Shown here piece by piece: positions 57,411-64,000 of a stretch of DNA of 64,000 bases. A program made the position numbers and the translations under genes. The notes under the pieces are model-generated. The model was not told the origin of the DNA and ran no database searches. It saw only the letters and a program-made list of their open reading frames with translations. The first letter of the stretch is position 1. Each line of letters starts with the position of its first letter. This DNA comes from CAVTWS01 sp963738445 (GTDB taxonomy: Bacteria > Actinomycetota > Acidimicrobiia > Acidimicrobiales > SHLQ01), in contig CAVTWS010000012.1 in the NCBI GenBank assembly GCA_963738445.1, positions 248,001-312,000 on the forward strand, written 5' to 3'.

Positions 57411-58556
57411 TCAGCGACCGAAGGCTCCCGAAGCGCGGAGGTCGGCGATGGCGGTGTCGTCGAAACCGGCGGTGCGGAGCGCTTCGTCGGTGTGTTCACC
57501 GAGCGCCGGAGGCCATCGCAGCCCGGCCGACGAGGCCGCACCGTCGCCGCCGTCGATGCGCACCGGGTTCGCCACCACTGGGATCCCCTGGTCGCCGAGG
57601 GGCACGATCCCTCGTCGGGCCACCTGGTGCACGTCGGTCAGGATGTCGGCGCCCGTGTTGACCGGGGCCACGCCCCCCGCGTAGCCGGGGTCCTCGACCC
57701 ACTCCGCAGCCGACTGGGCCAGGAACGCCTCGGCCAGGCGCGCGATCGTGGTCGGCTCGTCGGATCCCATCTGGTAGCCCGCCAGGTCGTCGAGGCCCAG
57801 CGCGGCGGTGAGCAGGGCCCACGACCGGGGTTCGCTCGCCGTCACGGTGACGAAACGCCCGTCGGCGCACCGGTAGTGATGACGAGCCGCCATGTCGCCC
57901 CAGCCCGCGGGAGGGCCGGTCGTGGCGCGCACGACGTCCTCCGAGAGCAGCCACAACGCAGCGTCCGCCATCGACGTGTCGACCCTCCCGCCCTGACCGG
58001 TGTGGGCACGCCGGGCGACGGCTGCGAGGATCGCCACCGCGGACATCAGGCCGGCCAGCGGCACCGAGAACACGACGTCGGGGACGGGGAGGGGGCCGTT
58101 GCCGGCGAGTCGGGTCAGGAGGCCGGTGTATCCGAGGTAGGTGATGTCGTGGCCCGGTGCCTCGGCGAGCGGTCCGTCCGCACCGAACCCGGTGATCGAA
58201 CACCAGATCAGACCGGGATTGTGGTGCCTCATGGCCTCGAACCCGAGGCCGGCGGCGTCCAGCGCGCCCGGACGGTGGGACTCGACGACGACGTCGGCCT
58301 GGGCGACCAGCCGGCCCAGAACCTCCGGCGCCCGGGCGTGCTTCAGATCGAGTTGGAGCGAACGTTTCCCCCGGTTGAGGGACACGTGCGCCGGATCGTC
58401 GGCCACGCCGTTGATGAAGCGCATCATGTCGCCGGCACCCGGTGCCTCGATCTTGAGGACATCCGCGCCCAGGTCAGCGAGCAGCTCGGTGCAGTAGGCC
58501 CCGGGATAGAGGCGGCTGAGGTCGAGGATCCGGAGGTGGGAGAGGGGAGCGGTCAT
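57411..58556 (-). CDS. CaiB/BaiF family CoA-transferase or alpha-methylacyl-CoA racemase
   Basis: A 381-residue family III protein. ILDLSRLYPGAYCTELLADLGADVLKIEAP, KRSLQLDLKHARAPEVL, VVVESHRPGALDAAGLG and the Asp in GQGGRVDTSMADAAL are typical. The DLSRLYPG start and GFGADGPLAEAPGHDITYLG region resemble alpha-methylacyl-CoA racemase more than formyl-CoA transferase, which would fit sterol or branched-chain degradation. It lies on the same strand as the acetoacetate decarboxylase-like gene (72 bases apart). Confidence 0.88.
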   Translation of the reverse strand: MTAPLSHLRILDLSRLYPGAYCTELLADLGADVLKIEAPGAGDMMRFINGVADDPAHVSLNRGKRSLQLDLKHARAPEVLGRLVAQADVVVESHRPGALDAAGLGFEAMRHHNPGLIWCSITGFGADGPLAEAPGHDITYLGYTGLLTRLAGNGPLPVPDVVFSVPLAGLMSAVAILAAVARRAHTGQGGRVDTSMADAALWLLSEDVVRATTGPPAGWGDMAARHHYRCADGRFVTVTASEPRSWALLTAALGLDDLAGYQMGSDEPTTIARLAEAFLAQSAAEWVEDPGYAGGVAPVNTGADILTDVHQVARRGIVPLGDQGIPVVANPVRIDGGDGAASSAGLRWPPALGEHTDEALRTAGFDDTAIADLRASGAFGR

Positions 58557-58598
58557 GGGCAGTCATCCTGCGTCATGTCAGCAACGACCGTCGAACCG

Positions 58599-59446
58599 TC
58601 AGGTTCGCGCTGGGCGACGGCGAACCGTCACCGTGACCCGAGCGCCCTCGACGGCGACGTCGGCGTCGACCCCCCAGTGGGCCGCGATGACGGTGGTGGT
58701 GAGGGTGGCCGGCGGTGTGCCCTGGGCCACGACCCGCCCGTCGCGGAGCACGGCGATTCGGTCGGCGAACTGACCGGCACTGGTGAGATCGTGGAGCGTC
58801 GTGACATCGTGAGGCCCGAGCGGTCGTGGAGGTCGGCGACGAGCTCCAGCAGGCGGAGCTGGTGGCCGAGGTCGAGGTGCGTCGTCGGCTCGTCGAGCAC
58901 GAGGATCGGGGTGTCCTGGGCCAACGCCCGCGCCAGGACCACCCGTTGCCGCTCGCCCGCCTGACAGGGAGTCGACCCGCCGCCGGGCGAAGTCGCCGAG
59001 GTCGAGTCGGTCGAGTGCGGCGTCGACTGCGATGCGGTCGGAATCCCCGGGGGTCAGCAGGAGCCCTTGGTGCGGGGTCCGTCCGAGCATCACGTAGTCG
59101 TAGACCGTGATGCCGCCCGGAAAGAGCGGGTGCTGAGGCACCACGGCGATACGGCGCGCCAACTCCCGGGCCGGAACGACTGATCGCTCCGTGCCGTCGA
59201 TCGTCACCGAGCCGGTGTGGCGCACCGCTCCGAGGAGGGCCCTCAGCAGGGTCGTCTTCCCGGATCCGTTCGGCCCCACGATTGCGGTCCAGCGGCCCGC
59301 GGGACGTGCAGGTCGATGTGGTCGAGCACCTTCCGCCCGCCCAGGTCGACGCTGACGTCGCGCCACTCCACCGAACCGACCGCGAGGCCTGGAACGACCG
59401 GCAGCTCCACCGCGGCGGATGTCGATGCGGCGCCGAGCGCGGTCAT
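58599..59446 (-). CDS. btuD: ABC transporter ATP-binding protein for cobalamin, three frameshifts
   Basis: The ATPase starts at ATG 59446, overlapping the permease stop (ATGA). Walker A is VGPNGSGKTTLL, the signature is DSLSGGERQRVVLARALAQD after correction, and Walker B is ILVLDEPTTHLDLG. Single-base changes are needed near 59297 (missing G), 58956 (extra G) and 58806 (missing C); the corrected protein is about 280 residues. Gene order after btuF and btuC, and the cobalamin riboswitch in front of btuF, assign it to vitamin B12 import; Fe-siderophore ATPases of the same family are the alternative. Confidence 0.8.
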
Positions 59447-60430
59447 GCCGGACGCGGCCGGTAGAGGAGCATCAGGAAGAACGGGGCCCCGACCGCGGCG
59501 GTGATCACGCCGATCGGCAGCTCCGCGGGCGAGTCGATCGTTCGGGCCACGATGTCGGCGAGGGCGAGAAACGCCGCACCGAACAGCATCGAAAGCGGCA
59601 GTACGCGGCGGTATGACGAGCCGGCGACGAGCCGCACGCCATGGGGAACGACGAGGCCCACGAACCCGATCAGCCCGCTCACGGCGACCGCGGCCGCCGC
59701 TGCCAGCGACGCGATGACGACCACGGTGGCCCGGCGCCGGCCCGGGCGCAGGCCCGAACGACGCCGCTTCGTCGTCGCCCACACCGAGGACATCCACCGA
59801 GCCGGCCAACAGGACGAGCGCCGTGAGGCAGGCGGCGGCGTAGGGCAGAACGACGGCGACCTCACCCCATCCGCTGGTCGTCAACCGGCCCAGGATCCAC
59901 GAGAAGACCTGCCGCAACGTGTCCTGGTGCCGCTGCTGGACGTAGGTCTGGACGGCGGTGAGGAAGTTGGCCACGGCCACCCCGGCGAGCACGAGGGTGG
60001 CGGTCGACCGGTCACCGGCTCGTCGGCTGATGGTGATCGACGCGGCGACGGCGACCAGACCGCCGGCGAACGCGGCCATCGGCACCGGGTCGAAGACGCC
60101 GGTCCCGTCACCGATCTCGGCGACGATCGCCACGGTCGCTCCCAACCCGGCGCCGGCGGCTATGCCGAGCAGGTACGGGTCGGCCAGGGGGTTGCGGAAC
60201 ACACCCTGATACGCCGCCCCCGATCCCGACAACATCGCCCCCACCAGGAGACCGAGCACGACCCGAGGCGCCCGGAGGTCCCAGACGATCGTGCGCTCGG
60301 TGGCGCTGAGGCCCGAGTCGATCGAGAGCAGCGGCATCCGGTCGAGCAGCTCGAGCGCCACTCTCCAGGCGGGAACGCCGACGGCGCCCACCGACAGCCC
60401 CAGCACGGCGGACCCGATCACCGCCGCCAC
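59443..60430 (-). CDS. btuC: ABC transporter permease for cobalamin (BtuC/FecCD type), frameshift near 59754
   Basis: An integral membrane protein with about ten predicted helices. The FecCD motifs LRAPRVVLGLLVGAMLSGSG, YQGVFRNPLADPYLLGIAAGAG and SGLIGFVGLVVPHGVRLVAG are present. One extra G near 59754 breaks the frame. The start is uncertain: GTG 60430 gives VAAVIGSAVLG, but the hydrophobic region continues upstream in frame (WLGAG); an ATG at 60528 in another frame, 16 bases after btuF, could be the true start if one more indel lies between. The ATPase gene overlaps its end. Confidence 0.8.
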
Positions 60431-60544
60431 ACCGGCGCCGAGCCATCGAACTCCGAGGCGTGCGTCGACGACGACGCCCGGTGGTCGATGACTCGGCTCG
60501 TGGCCGGTTGTGCTGCGACGGTGGCCATTCGGTCCTGCGGTCGG

Positions 60545-61534
60545 TCAGGCCGGGGCCGGGACGGCCGCGGTGGCCTCGACGATGGCGCCCACGAAGTCGA
60601 CGACGCGCGGACCCCAGCGGGAGGCGATGTCGTCGTCCAACTCGACCACGTTTCCCGACACCACGGCGCTGAGTGCCTGGAACCCCGGCCGCCCGGCGAA
60701 AGAGTCCGCCGTCTGGCCGCAGCACACGGAGTCGGCCAGGAACACCAGGTCCGGGTCCTCGGCGACGAGGTACTCGGCCGACAGCTGCGGATAGCCGCCC
60801 GCGGCACCGTCGGCATCGGCGGCGTCGGCCACGTTCTCGAGGCCGACGAGCGAGTAGATCTCCCCGATGAAGGTCTGCGCCGTGACGGTGAAGAGCAGGT
60901 CGTCGAGCTCGTGGTAGTAGGTGAGGGGCTCCGCGTGTTCGGGGACCGAGGCGACCAACGCATCGATGTCGGTCTGCATCCCGGCCACGACCTCGGCGGC
61001 GTCGCCCACATGATCGGTCACCGCGCCCAGCACCTCGATCTGGGTGTACGTGTCGCTGAGGGTCAATGCCGTCGGCACCATGATCGTGGTGATGTCGGCC
61101 GCCTCCAGACCCGCCACGACATCGCCGGGGTCGAAGGTCAGCACGACGAGATCGGGCTCCTGATCGATGATGGCTTCGACGTTGGGTTCGAACGCGCTGA
61201 GGTCGGTCGCCGGTGCCTCCGCCGGGTAGTTCGACAGGCTGTCGGCGGCGGCCACCTGATCGCCGGCACCGATGGCGAACAGCATCTCGGTGACGACGGG
61301 GGAGAGCGACACGATCCGCTCCGGACGGGCATCGATCGTGAACGTCTGACCACCGAGCTCGACCTCGAGCGGATAGACGCCGGAGGCGTCGCCGGAGTCT
61401 GGGTCGCCGGGTGTTTGGGTCGTCTCGACGGCGGCCGGTTCCGTGGCCTCGGGGGCCGCATCGTCGTCGTCCCCGCAGGACGGGGCGATCGCGGCGAGCG
61501 CGACCACCATGAGGATGAACGTTCTGTGGGCCAT
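60545..61534 (-). CDS. btuF: ABC transporter substrate-binding lipoprotein for cobalamin
   Basis: A 329-residue exported protein. The lipobox ends at Cys20 (AIAPSC), followed by an Asp/Glu/Thr linker. The fold III pattern of BtuF/FhuD is seen in RIVSLSPVVTEMLFAIGAGD, YPAEAPATDLSAFEPNVEAI and VVSGNVVELDDDIASRW. Start ATG 61534 has AGGAGG seven bases upstream (61547..61542), and that site is part of a hairpin following a cobalamin riboswitch, so B12 is the probable ligand. The operon continues with permease and ATPase. Confidence 0.88.
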   Translation of the reverse strand: MAHRTFILMVVALAAIAPSCGDDDDAAPEATEPAAVETTQTPGDPDSGDASGVYPLEVELGGQTFTIDARPERIVSLSPVVTEMLFAIGAGDQVAAADSLSNYPAEAPATDLSAFEPNVEAIIDQEPDLVVLTFDPGDVVAGLEAADITTIMVPTALTLSDTYTQIEVLGAVTDHVGDAAEVVAGMQTDIDALVASVPEHAEPLTYYHELDDLLFTVTAQTFIGEIYSLVGLENVADAADADGAAGGYPQLSAEYLVAEDPDLVFLADSVCCGQTADSFAGRPGFQALSAVVSGNVVELDDDIASRWGPRVVDFVGAIVEATAAVPAPA

Positions 61535-61541
61535 GTCAGGT

Positions 61542-61578
61542 CCTCCTGTCGTCGAGGGACGGTCGCTCGATCGACAGG
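61542..61578 (-). promoter_or_regulatory. Ribosome-binding-site sequestering hairpin of the cobalamin riboswitch
   Basis: On the minus strand CCTGTCGATCGAG (61578..61566) pairs with CTCGACGACAGG (61556..61545) through 12 base pairs and one bulge. The 3' arm overlaps the AGGAGG of btuF, so formation of the stem would hide the site. This gives a translational off-state as expected for a B12-repressed importer. Confidence 0.65.
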
Positions 61579-61615
61579 GCTGCCGGCCGAACCAACCCCT
61601 GCCTCGAGGGTGTGG

Positions 61616-61720
61616 GTTCGCAGCTGACGCGCTCGACCGGACTTCACCGCCTCGAAGGGGCGGCTCACCGTTGCGGGACAGTGTCGGAATCTCACCGACT
61701 TCGTCACGACAGCTGGTCAG
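61616..61720 (-). ncRNA. Cobalamin riboswitch aptamer upstream of btuFCD
   Basis: The minus strand has the B12 core in order: GAAGTCGGTGAGATTCCGAC, then ACTGTCCCGCAACGGTGAGCC, a short hairpin (CCGCC..GGCGG), and GAAGTCCGGTCGAGC. Flanking CAGCTG at 61715..61710 and 61626..61621 can form the closing stem. The order GGTGnnAnTCC and CCCGCAACnGTGA is diagnostic for this class. The usual terminal GCCAGGAGACC box is replaced by the variant GTCCGGTCGA, so a variant subtype is possible. Confidence 0.85.
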
Positions 61721-61817
61721 GCGCACGAGGCGCCTGATTCTTGCTGCGGCGCACGGGCGCCGCATTCTTGCTGAGGCACGCGTGCGCCTCATTCTTGCCC
61801 AGGGCGCAGTTGCGCCC
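61718..61817 (-). repeat. Array of four hairpins with constant linker
   Basis: Four GC stems at 61802..61817, 61773..61790, 61746..61763 and 61718..61736 occur at 27-29 base intervals. Minus-strand arm pairs include GGGCGCA/TGCGCCC, GCGGCGC/GCGCCGC and CAGGCGC/GCGCCTG; the second has a bulge. GCAAGAAT separates each stem from the next. Stem sequences differ while pairing is kept. The array fills the space between the DyP stop (61838) and the riboswitch. Confidence 0.8.
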
Positions 61818-61837
61818 GGGGGCAGGCTAGCGCCCGC

Positions 61838-62728
61838 TCATCCGAGGACCGACCCGAGATCATCGAGCGAGGGGACGAAGTAGTAGGCGCTCGACGCCGG
61901 GCGGCTGAACTCGGTCAGGCGGTCGTGCAGGCCGTCGTCGCTGTGTCCGAACATGCGGTTCAGCATGCGTTCGTACCGGCCGGGATCGGCACTGAACGCC
62001 ACGAACTGCAGGCCGAGCTCCCGGGTGGTCCCGAAGGGCACCGAACGACGGTAGATCTCGAGTTCCTCACCGTTCTCCTCGATCACCACCCGGGCGATGT
62101 GCGCGGTGTCCGGTTTGACGTCGTCGTCGAGTTCGACGCTGTCCAGCTTGGTGCGGCCGATCACCCCTTCCTGCTCATCCACGGGCAACGCGTGGAACCG
62201 GCCGAGGTCGTGGATCCACCGCTGCAACAGCGCGAAGCTCCCCCCGGCGCCGGGACGGTCGGCGGGGACCGTGGCGACCTCGAAGGCCTCCTCGACGGCA
62301 GGGTTCTCGGTACCGTCGACGAACCCGGTGAGGTCCCGACTGTCGTGGTACACGAATCCCGCCACTTCGGCCGCCACCCGGGCCACGCCGCTGAGCAGGC
62401 GGGTGATCCCGAGGGCGACCTCCAGAACCTCGTCGGTGCCGGTGCCGTGGATCCAGACCCACAGATCGTGCTGGCTGACAGGAACGCCGCCGATGACCGG
62501 GAACGGACCCAGGTGCTCCGGGACGGCGTCGGGACCGACCAACTGGCGCCACAGCACCGGGCCGAATCCGACCACGATGTTGGCGCCACCGGCGCTGACC
62601 GAGGGCTGACGGAGCGGGGCCAGGGCCAGGAGGACGTCGGCCGGTTCGGCGTCGGCCGCGAGCTCGAACTCGAGGTGGTAGTGGGACCGGGTCCCCTGAG
62701 CGAAGATTCCGGGCTGAGCGAGCACCAT
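61838..62728 (-). CDS. DyP-type heme peroxidase
   Basis: A 296-residue peroxidase. The GxxDG motif is GFVDGTENP with catalytic D138, the proximal heme ligand is H210 (PDTAHIARV), and the distal Arg is R227 or R228 in EIYRRSVPFG. The C terminus LGLQFVAFSADPGRYERML is typical. No Tat signal, so it resembles DyP class B cytosolic or encapsulated proteins; no encapsulin gene is present here. Start ATG 62728 is preferred over GTG 62731. It is transcribed toward the hairpin array and the B12 operon. Confidence 0.92.
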   Translation of the reverse strand: MVLAQPGIFAQGTRSHYHLEFELAADAEPADVLLALAPLRQPSVSAGGANIVVGFGPVLWRQLVGPDAVPEHLGPFPVIGGVPVSQHDLWVWIHGTGTDEVLEVALGITRLLSGVARVAAEVAGFVYHDSRDLTGFVDGTENPAVEEAFEVATVPADRPGAGGSFALLQRWIHDLGRFHALPVDEQEGVIGRTKLDSVELDDDVKPDTAHIARVVIEENGEELEIYRRSVPFGTTRELGLQFVAFSADPGRYERMLNRMFGHSDDGLHDRLTEFSRPASSAYYFVPSLDDLGSVLG

Positions 62729-62773
62729 CACGAGCGTCCTGACTGGGTGTGCGGGTTCGAACGAGACCGGGTG

Positions 62774-63232
62774 CTACGCCGATTCGGCGTTGGGGTGCGC
62801 CCGGAAGGCGGACGGGATGTCGACGAAACCGCGTCGGCGGGCGAAACGCCACTGCCCGTCGTGCCGGACCAGGCGATCCTCGTGATGGCCCACCATGGTC
62901 AGCTCGGCCTGGCCGGCCTGGTTCAGGTTCACGACCGTCCACTGCACCGTCGAGGACGCATCGTCGGGACCGTCGAAGGTGACCTGAGGGCTGGAGATGA
63001 TGTGGATGCTCGCTCCGGTGACCCCGGAGAGCGACGCCGCCATCATGTCCCGGATCTCGCGCCGGCCCCGGGCCCGACCGACCGGCCCGAGCTGGAGCTC
63101 GCCGTCGGGAGCGAAGAGCTCGCTGTAGGCCTCGACATCGCCCTGATCGAGGAGGGTGCCGTAGTCGGTGAACAGCCGATGGATCTCCATCAGGTCCTCG
63201 AGCCGTCGCAGTCGGGATTCGATGTCTGACAC
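62774..63232 (-). CDS. SnoaL/NTF2-like nuclear transport factor fold protein
   Basis: A 152-residue small alpha+beta-barrel protein. IESRLRRLEDLMEIHRLFTDYGTLLDQGD and EAYSELFAPDGEL start, MMAASLSGVTGASIHIISSP and QWRFARRRGFVDIP follow, as in SnoaL_4 proteins. GTG 63232 has AGGAGG six bases upstream, giving a clear start. Such proteins include dehydratases, isomerases and unknown binders. It precedes DyP on the same strand (45 bases). Confidence 0.85.
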   Translation of the reverse strand: MSDIESRLRRLEDLMEIHRLFTDYGTLLDQGDVEAYSELFAPDGELQLGPVGRARGRREIRDMMAASLSGVTGASIHIISSPQVTFDGPDDASSTVQWTVVNLNQAGQAELTMVGHHEDRLVRHDGQWRFARRRGFVDIPSAFRAHPNAESA

Positions 63233-63319
63233 GGTCTGCCTCCTGGGCGAAAGGCGCGATCGTAGCCTCGCCGCCCCGAACCAGGCGGTGGTACCCGGGG
63301 CGGCGGTGTCGGAGGTGCG

Positions 63320-63338
63320 AATGAGAATCACTCCCAAT
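63320..63338. promoter_or_regulatory. Putative Zur box upstream of the zinc-binding protein gene
   Basis: AATGAGAATCACTCCCAAT resembles the actinobacterial zinc regulator site AATGAAAATCATTTTCATT, with the left half well kept and the right half degenerate. It is 18 bases before the chosen ATG, in the expected promoter region for a zinc-repressed znuA. Confidence 0.45.
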
Positions 63339-63372
63339 ATGGTGGACCCCGTGAGATGGTGGAGCCCGTGAG
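63339..63372. repeat. 17-bp tandem duplication across the znuA start
   Basis: ATGGTGGACCCCGTGAG (63339..63355) is followed directly by ATGGTGGAGCCCGTGAG (63356..63372), differing by one base. Because 17 is not a multiple of three, the first ATG is out of frame and the second in frame. Confidence 0.85.
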
Positions 63373-64000
63373 CCGCCGACCGAACGTCCGGGCCGCGATG
63401 GCGTCCATCGGGCTCGTCGTGGCGATCACCTCGTGCGGCGATGCGACTCCGACCGCCGACTCCCCGGGAGCCGGCGGCGGCGACTCGCCGGCCGTGATCA
63501 TCGCCACCACGTCGATCTGGACGGATGTGGCGGCGAACGTGGCCTGCGGGGGGCTCGCCACGGTCGAGTCGATCATCCCGGCGGGCGTCGACCCCCATGG
63601 TTTCGAGCCGTCGCCGGCCGACCGCCAGCGTCTGGACGAGGCGCTCGTCGTGGTGACCAACGGACTCGGACTCGAGGGTGGGGTGGCGGACATCGTGGAA
63701 TCGGCAGCCGAGGACGGCGTCTCGGTGTTCGTGGCTACGGAACACACCGACGTGCTCGACGGCGACCCGCACATCTGGTTCGACCCGACTCGGGTGATCG
63801 CGGTCGCCACCGAGCTGGCCGACGAGTTGGTCGACCGAGCAGGCCTGCCACGCGCCGAGGTCGACCGTTGCCTCACGAGCTATGTCGCCGAGCTCGCCGA
63901 CCTGGACCACGACCTGGGCGAGCAACTCCGGACGGTCCCGGACAGTCGTCGCCTCCTCGTCACGAACCACGACGCCCTCGGGTACCTCGCCTCGCACTAC
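63356..64000 (+). CDS. znuA: Zinc/manganese ABC transporter substrate-binding lipoprotein, 3' truncated by window edge
   Basis: The first 215 codons of a metal-binding cluster A-I protein. Signal peptide ends AITSC (Cys27 from ATG 63356, Cys23 from the alternative GTG 63368). Metal-ligand segments are VDPHGFEPSP, GDPHIWFDP and NHDALGYLASHY; the three His match ZnuA/PsaA binding sites, and the usual long His-rich loop is absent. It captures Zn or Mn for an importer whose other genes lie outside. A Zur-box-like site and a tandem duplication precede it. Confidence 0.85.
   Translation, partial: MVEPVSRRPNVRAAMASIGLVVAITSCGDATPTADSPGAGGGDSPAVIIATTSIWTDVAANVACGGLATVESIIPAGVDPHGFEPSPADRQRLDEALVVVTNGLGLEGGVADIVESAAEDGVSVFVATEHTDVLDGDPHIWFDPTRVIAVATELADELVDRAGLPRAEVDRCLTSYVAELADLDHDLGEQLRTVPDSRRLLVTNHDALGYLASHY

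Noticed and set aside
59501..61627. A 708-codon plus-strand frame opposite the B12 transporter genes
   Set aside because: Low-complexity Arg/Gly/His-rich translation, antisense to clear btuC and btuF motifs and to the riboswitch.
61718..61817. CRISPR array interpretation of the hairpin string
   Set aside because: The constant part is only 8 bases, the variable parts are self-complementary, and no cas genes are nearby.

Overview
The window is 64 kb of high-GC DNA packed with catabolic and envelope genes on both strands. GC-rich third codon positions, frequent GTG starts, a predicted F420-type luciferase-like oxidoreductase, CaiB-type CoA-transferases, KstD-like flavoproteins and a secreted protease with repeated 'RLLDTRPG'-type surface domains suggest an actinobacterium, most likely of class Acidimicrobiia (inference from gene content only). 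No rRNA, tRNA, phage, IS element or CRISPR array was found.

Layout. 1-7.9 kb: 3' part of a 4-hydroxyacetophenone-type Baeyer-Villiger monooxygenase (BVMO), an APH-like kinase, a heavily frameshifted second BVMO, an Amidohydro_2 hydrolase, a D-aminoacylase-type amidohydrolase and a TetR regulator. 8-17.4 kb: DUF6328 membrane protein, acyl-CoA synthetase, quinone oxidoreductase, a coupled dienelactone hydrolase-bioB pair, two more D-aminoacylase paralogues, an SDR and a possible small ORF. 17.5-23.2 kb: a DUF6777 lipoprotein with Asp-rich repeats, a sulfotransferase, a decayed synthetase/cyclopropane-synthase chimera, an SRPBCC protein and a TauD-type dioxygenase. 23.3-33.6 kb: a 2,077-residue alpha-2-macroglobulin-like lipoprotein, a VOC/enoyl-CoA hydratase pair, an amidase and a frameshifted amidohydrolase. 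33.8-38.7 kb: a LivK-like binding protein, egtB-egtD (ergothioneine) and gpsA. 38.8-46.9 kb: CoA-transferase, M4 metalloprotease, acyl-CoA dehydrogenase, enoyl-CoA hydratase, EamA transporter. 47-57.4 kb: cyclase-family hydrolase, molybdopterin oxidoreductase, a coupled SDR-BVMO-PIG-L group, LLM oxidoreductase, KstD-like flavoprotein, acetoacetate decarboxylase-like gene. 57.4-64 kb: CoA-transferase, a cobalamin-riboswitch-controlled btuF-btuC-btuD operon, DyP peroxidase, SnoaL-like protein and the start of a ZnuA-type zinc-binding protein.

The enzymes fit breakdown of ketones, esters, amides or polycyclic/steroid-like compounds: BVMOs make esters or lactones, hydrolases open them, and CoA ligase, CoA-transferases, acyl-CoA dehydrogenase and hydratases feed beta-oxidation. 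This pathway reading is inference; no substrate can be read from the sequence.

The most unusual features are non-coding. There is a 50-nt palindrome family (three copies in two convergent-gene intergenic regions), a string of four hairpins with different stems joined by a constant linker next to a B12 riboswitch, a perfect 20-bp hairpin at the end of a decayed gene, and a 17-bp tandem duplication across the znuA start. At least ten genes carry single-base indels, many in G/C runs, so some apparent pseudogenes may be sequencing errors.
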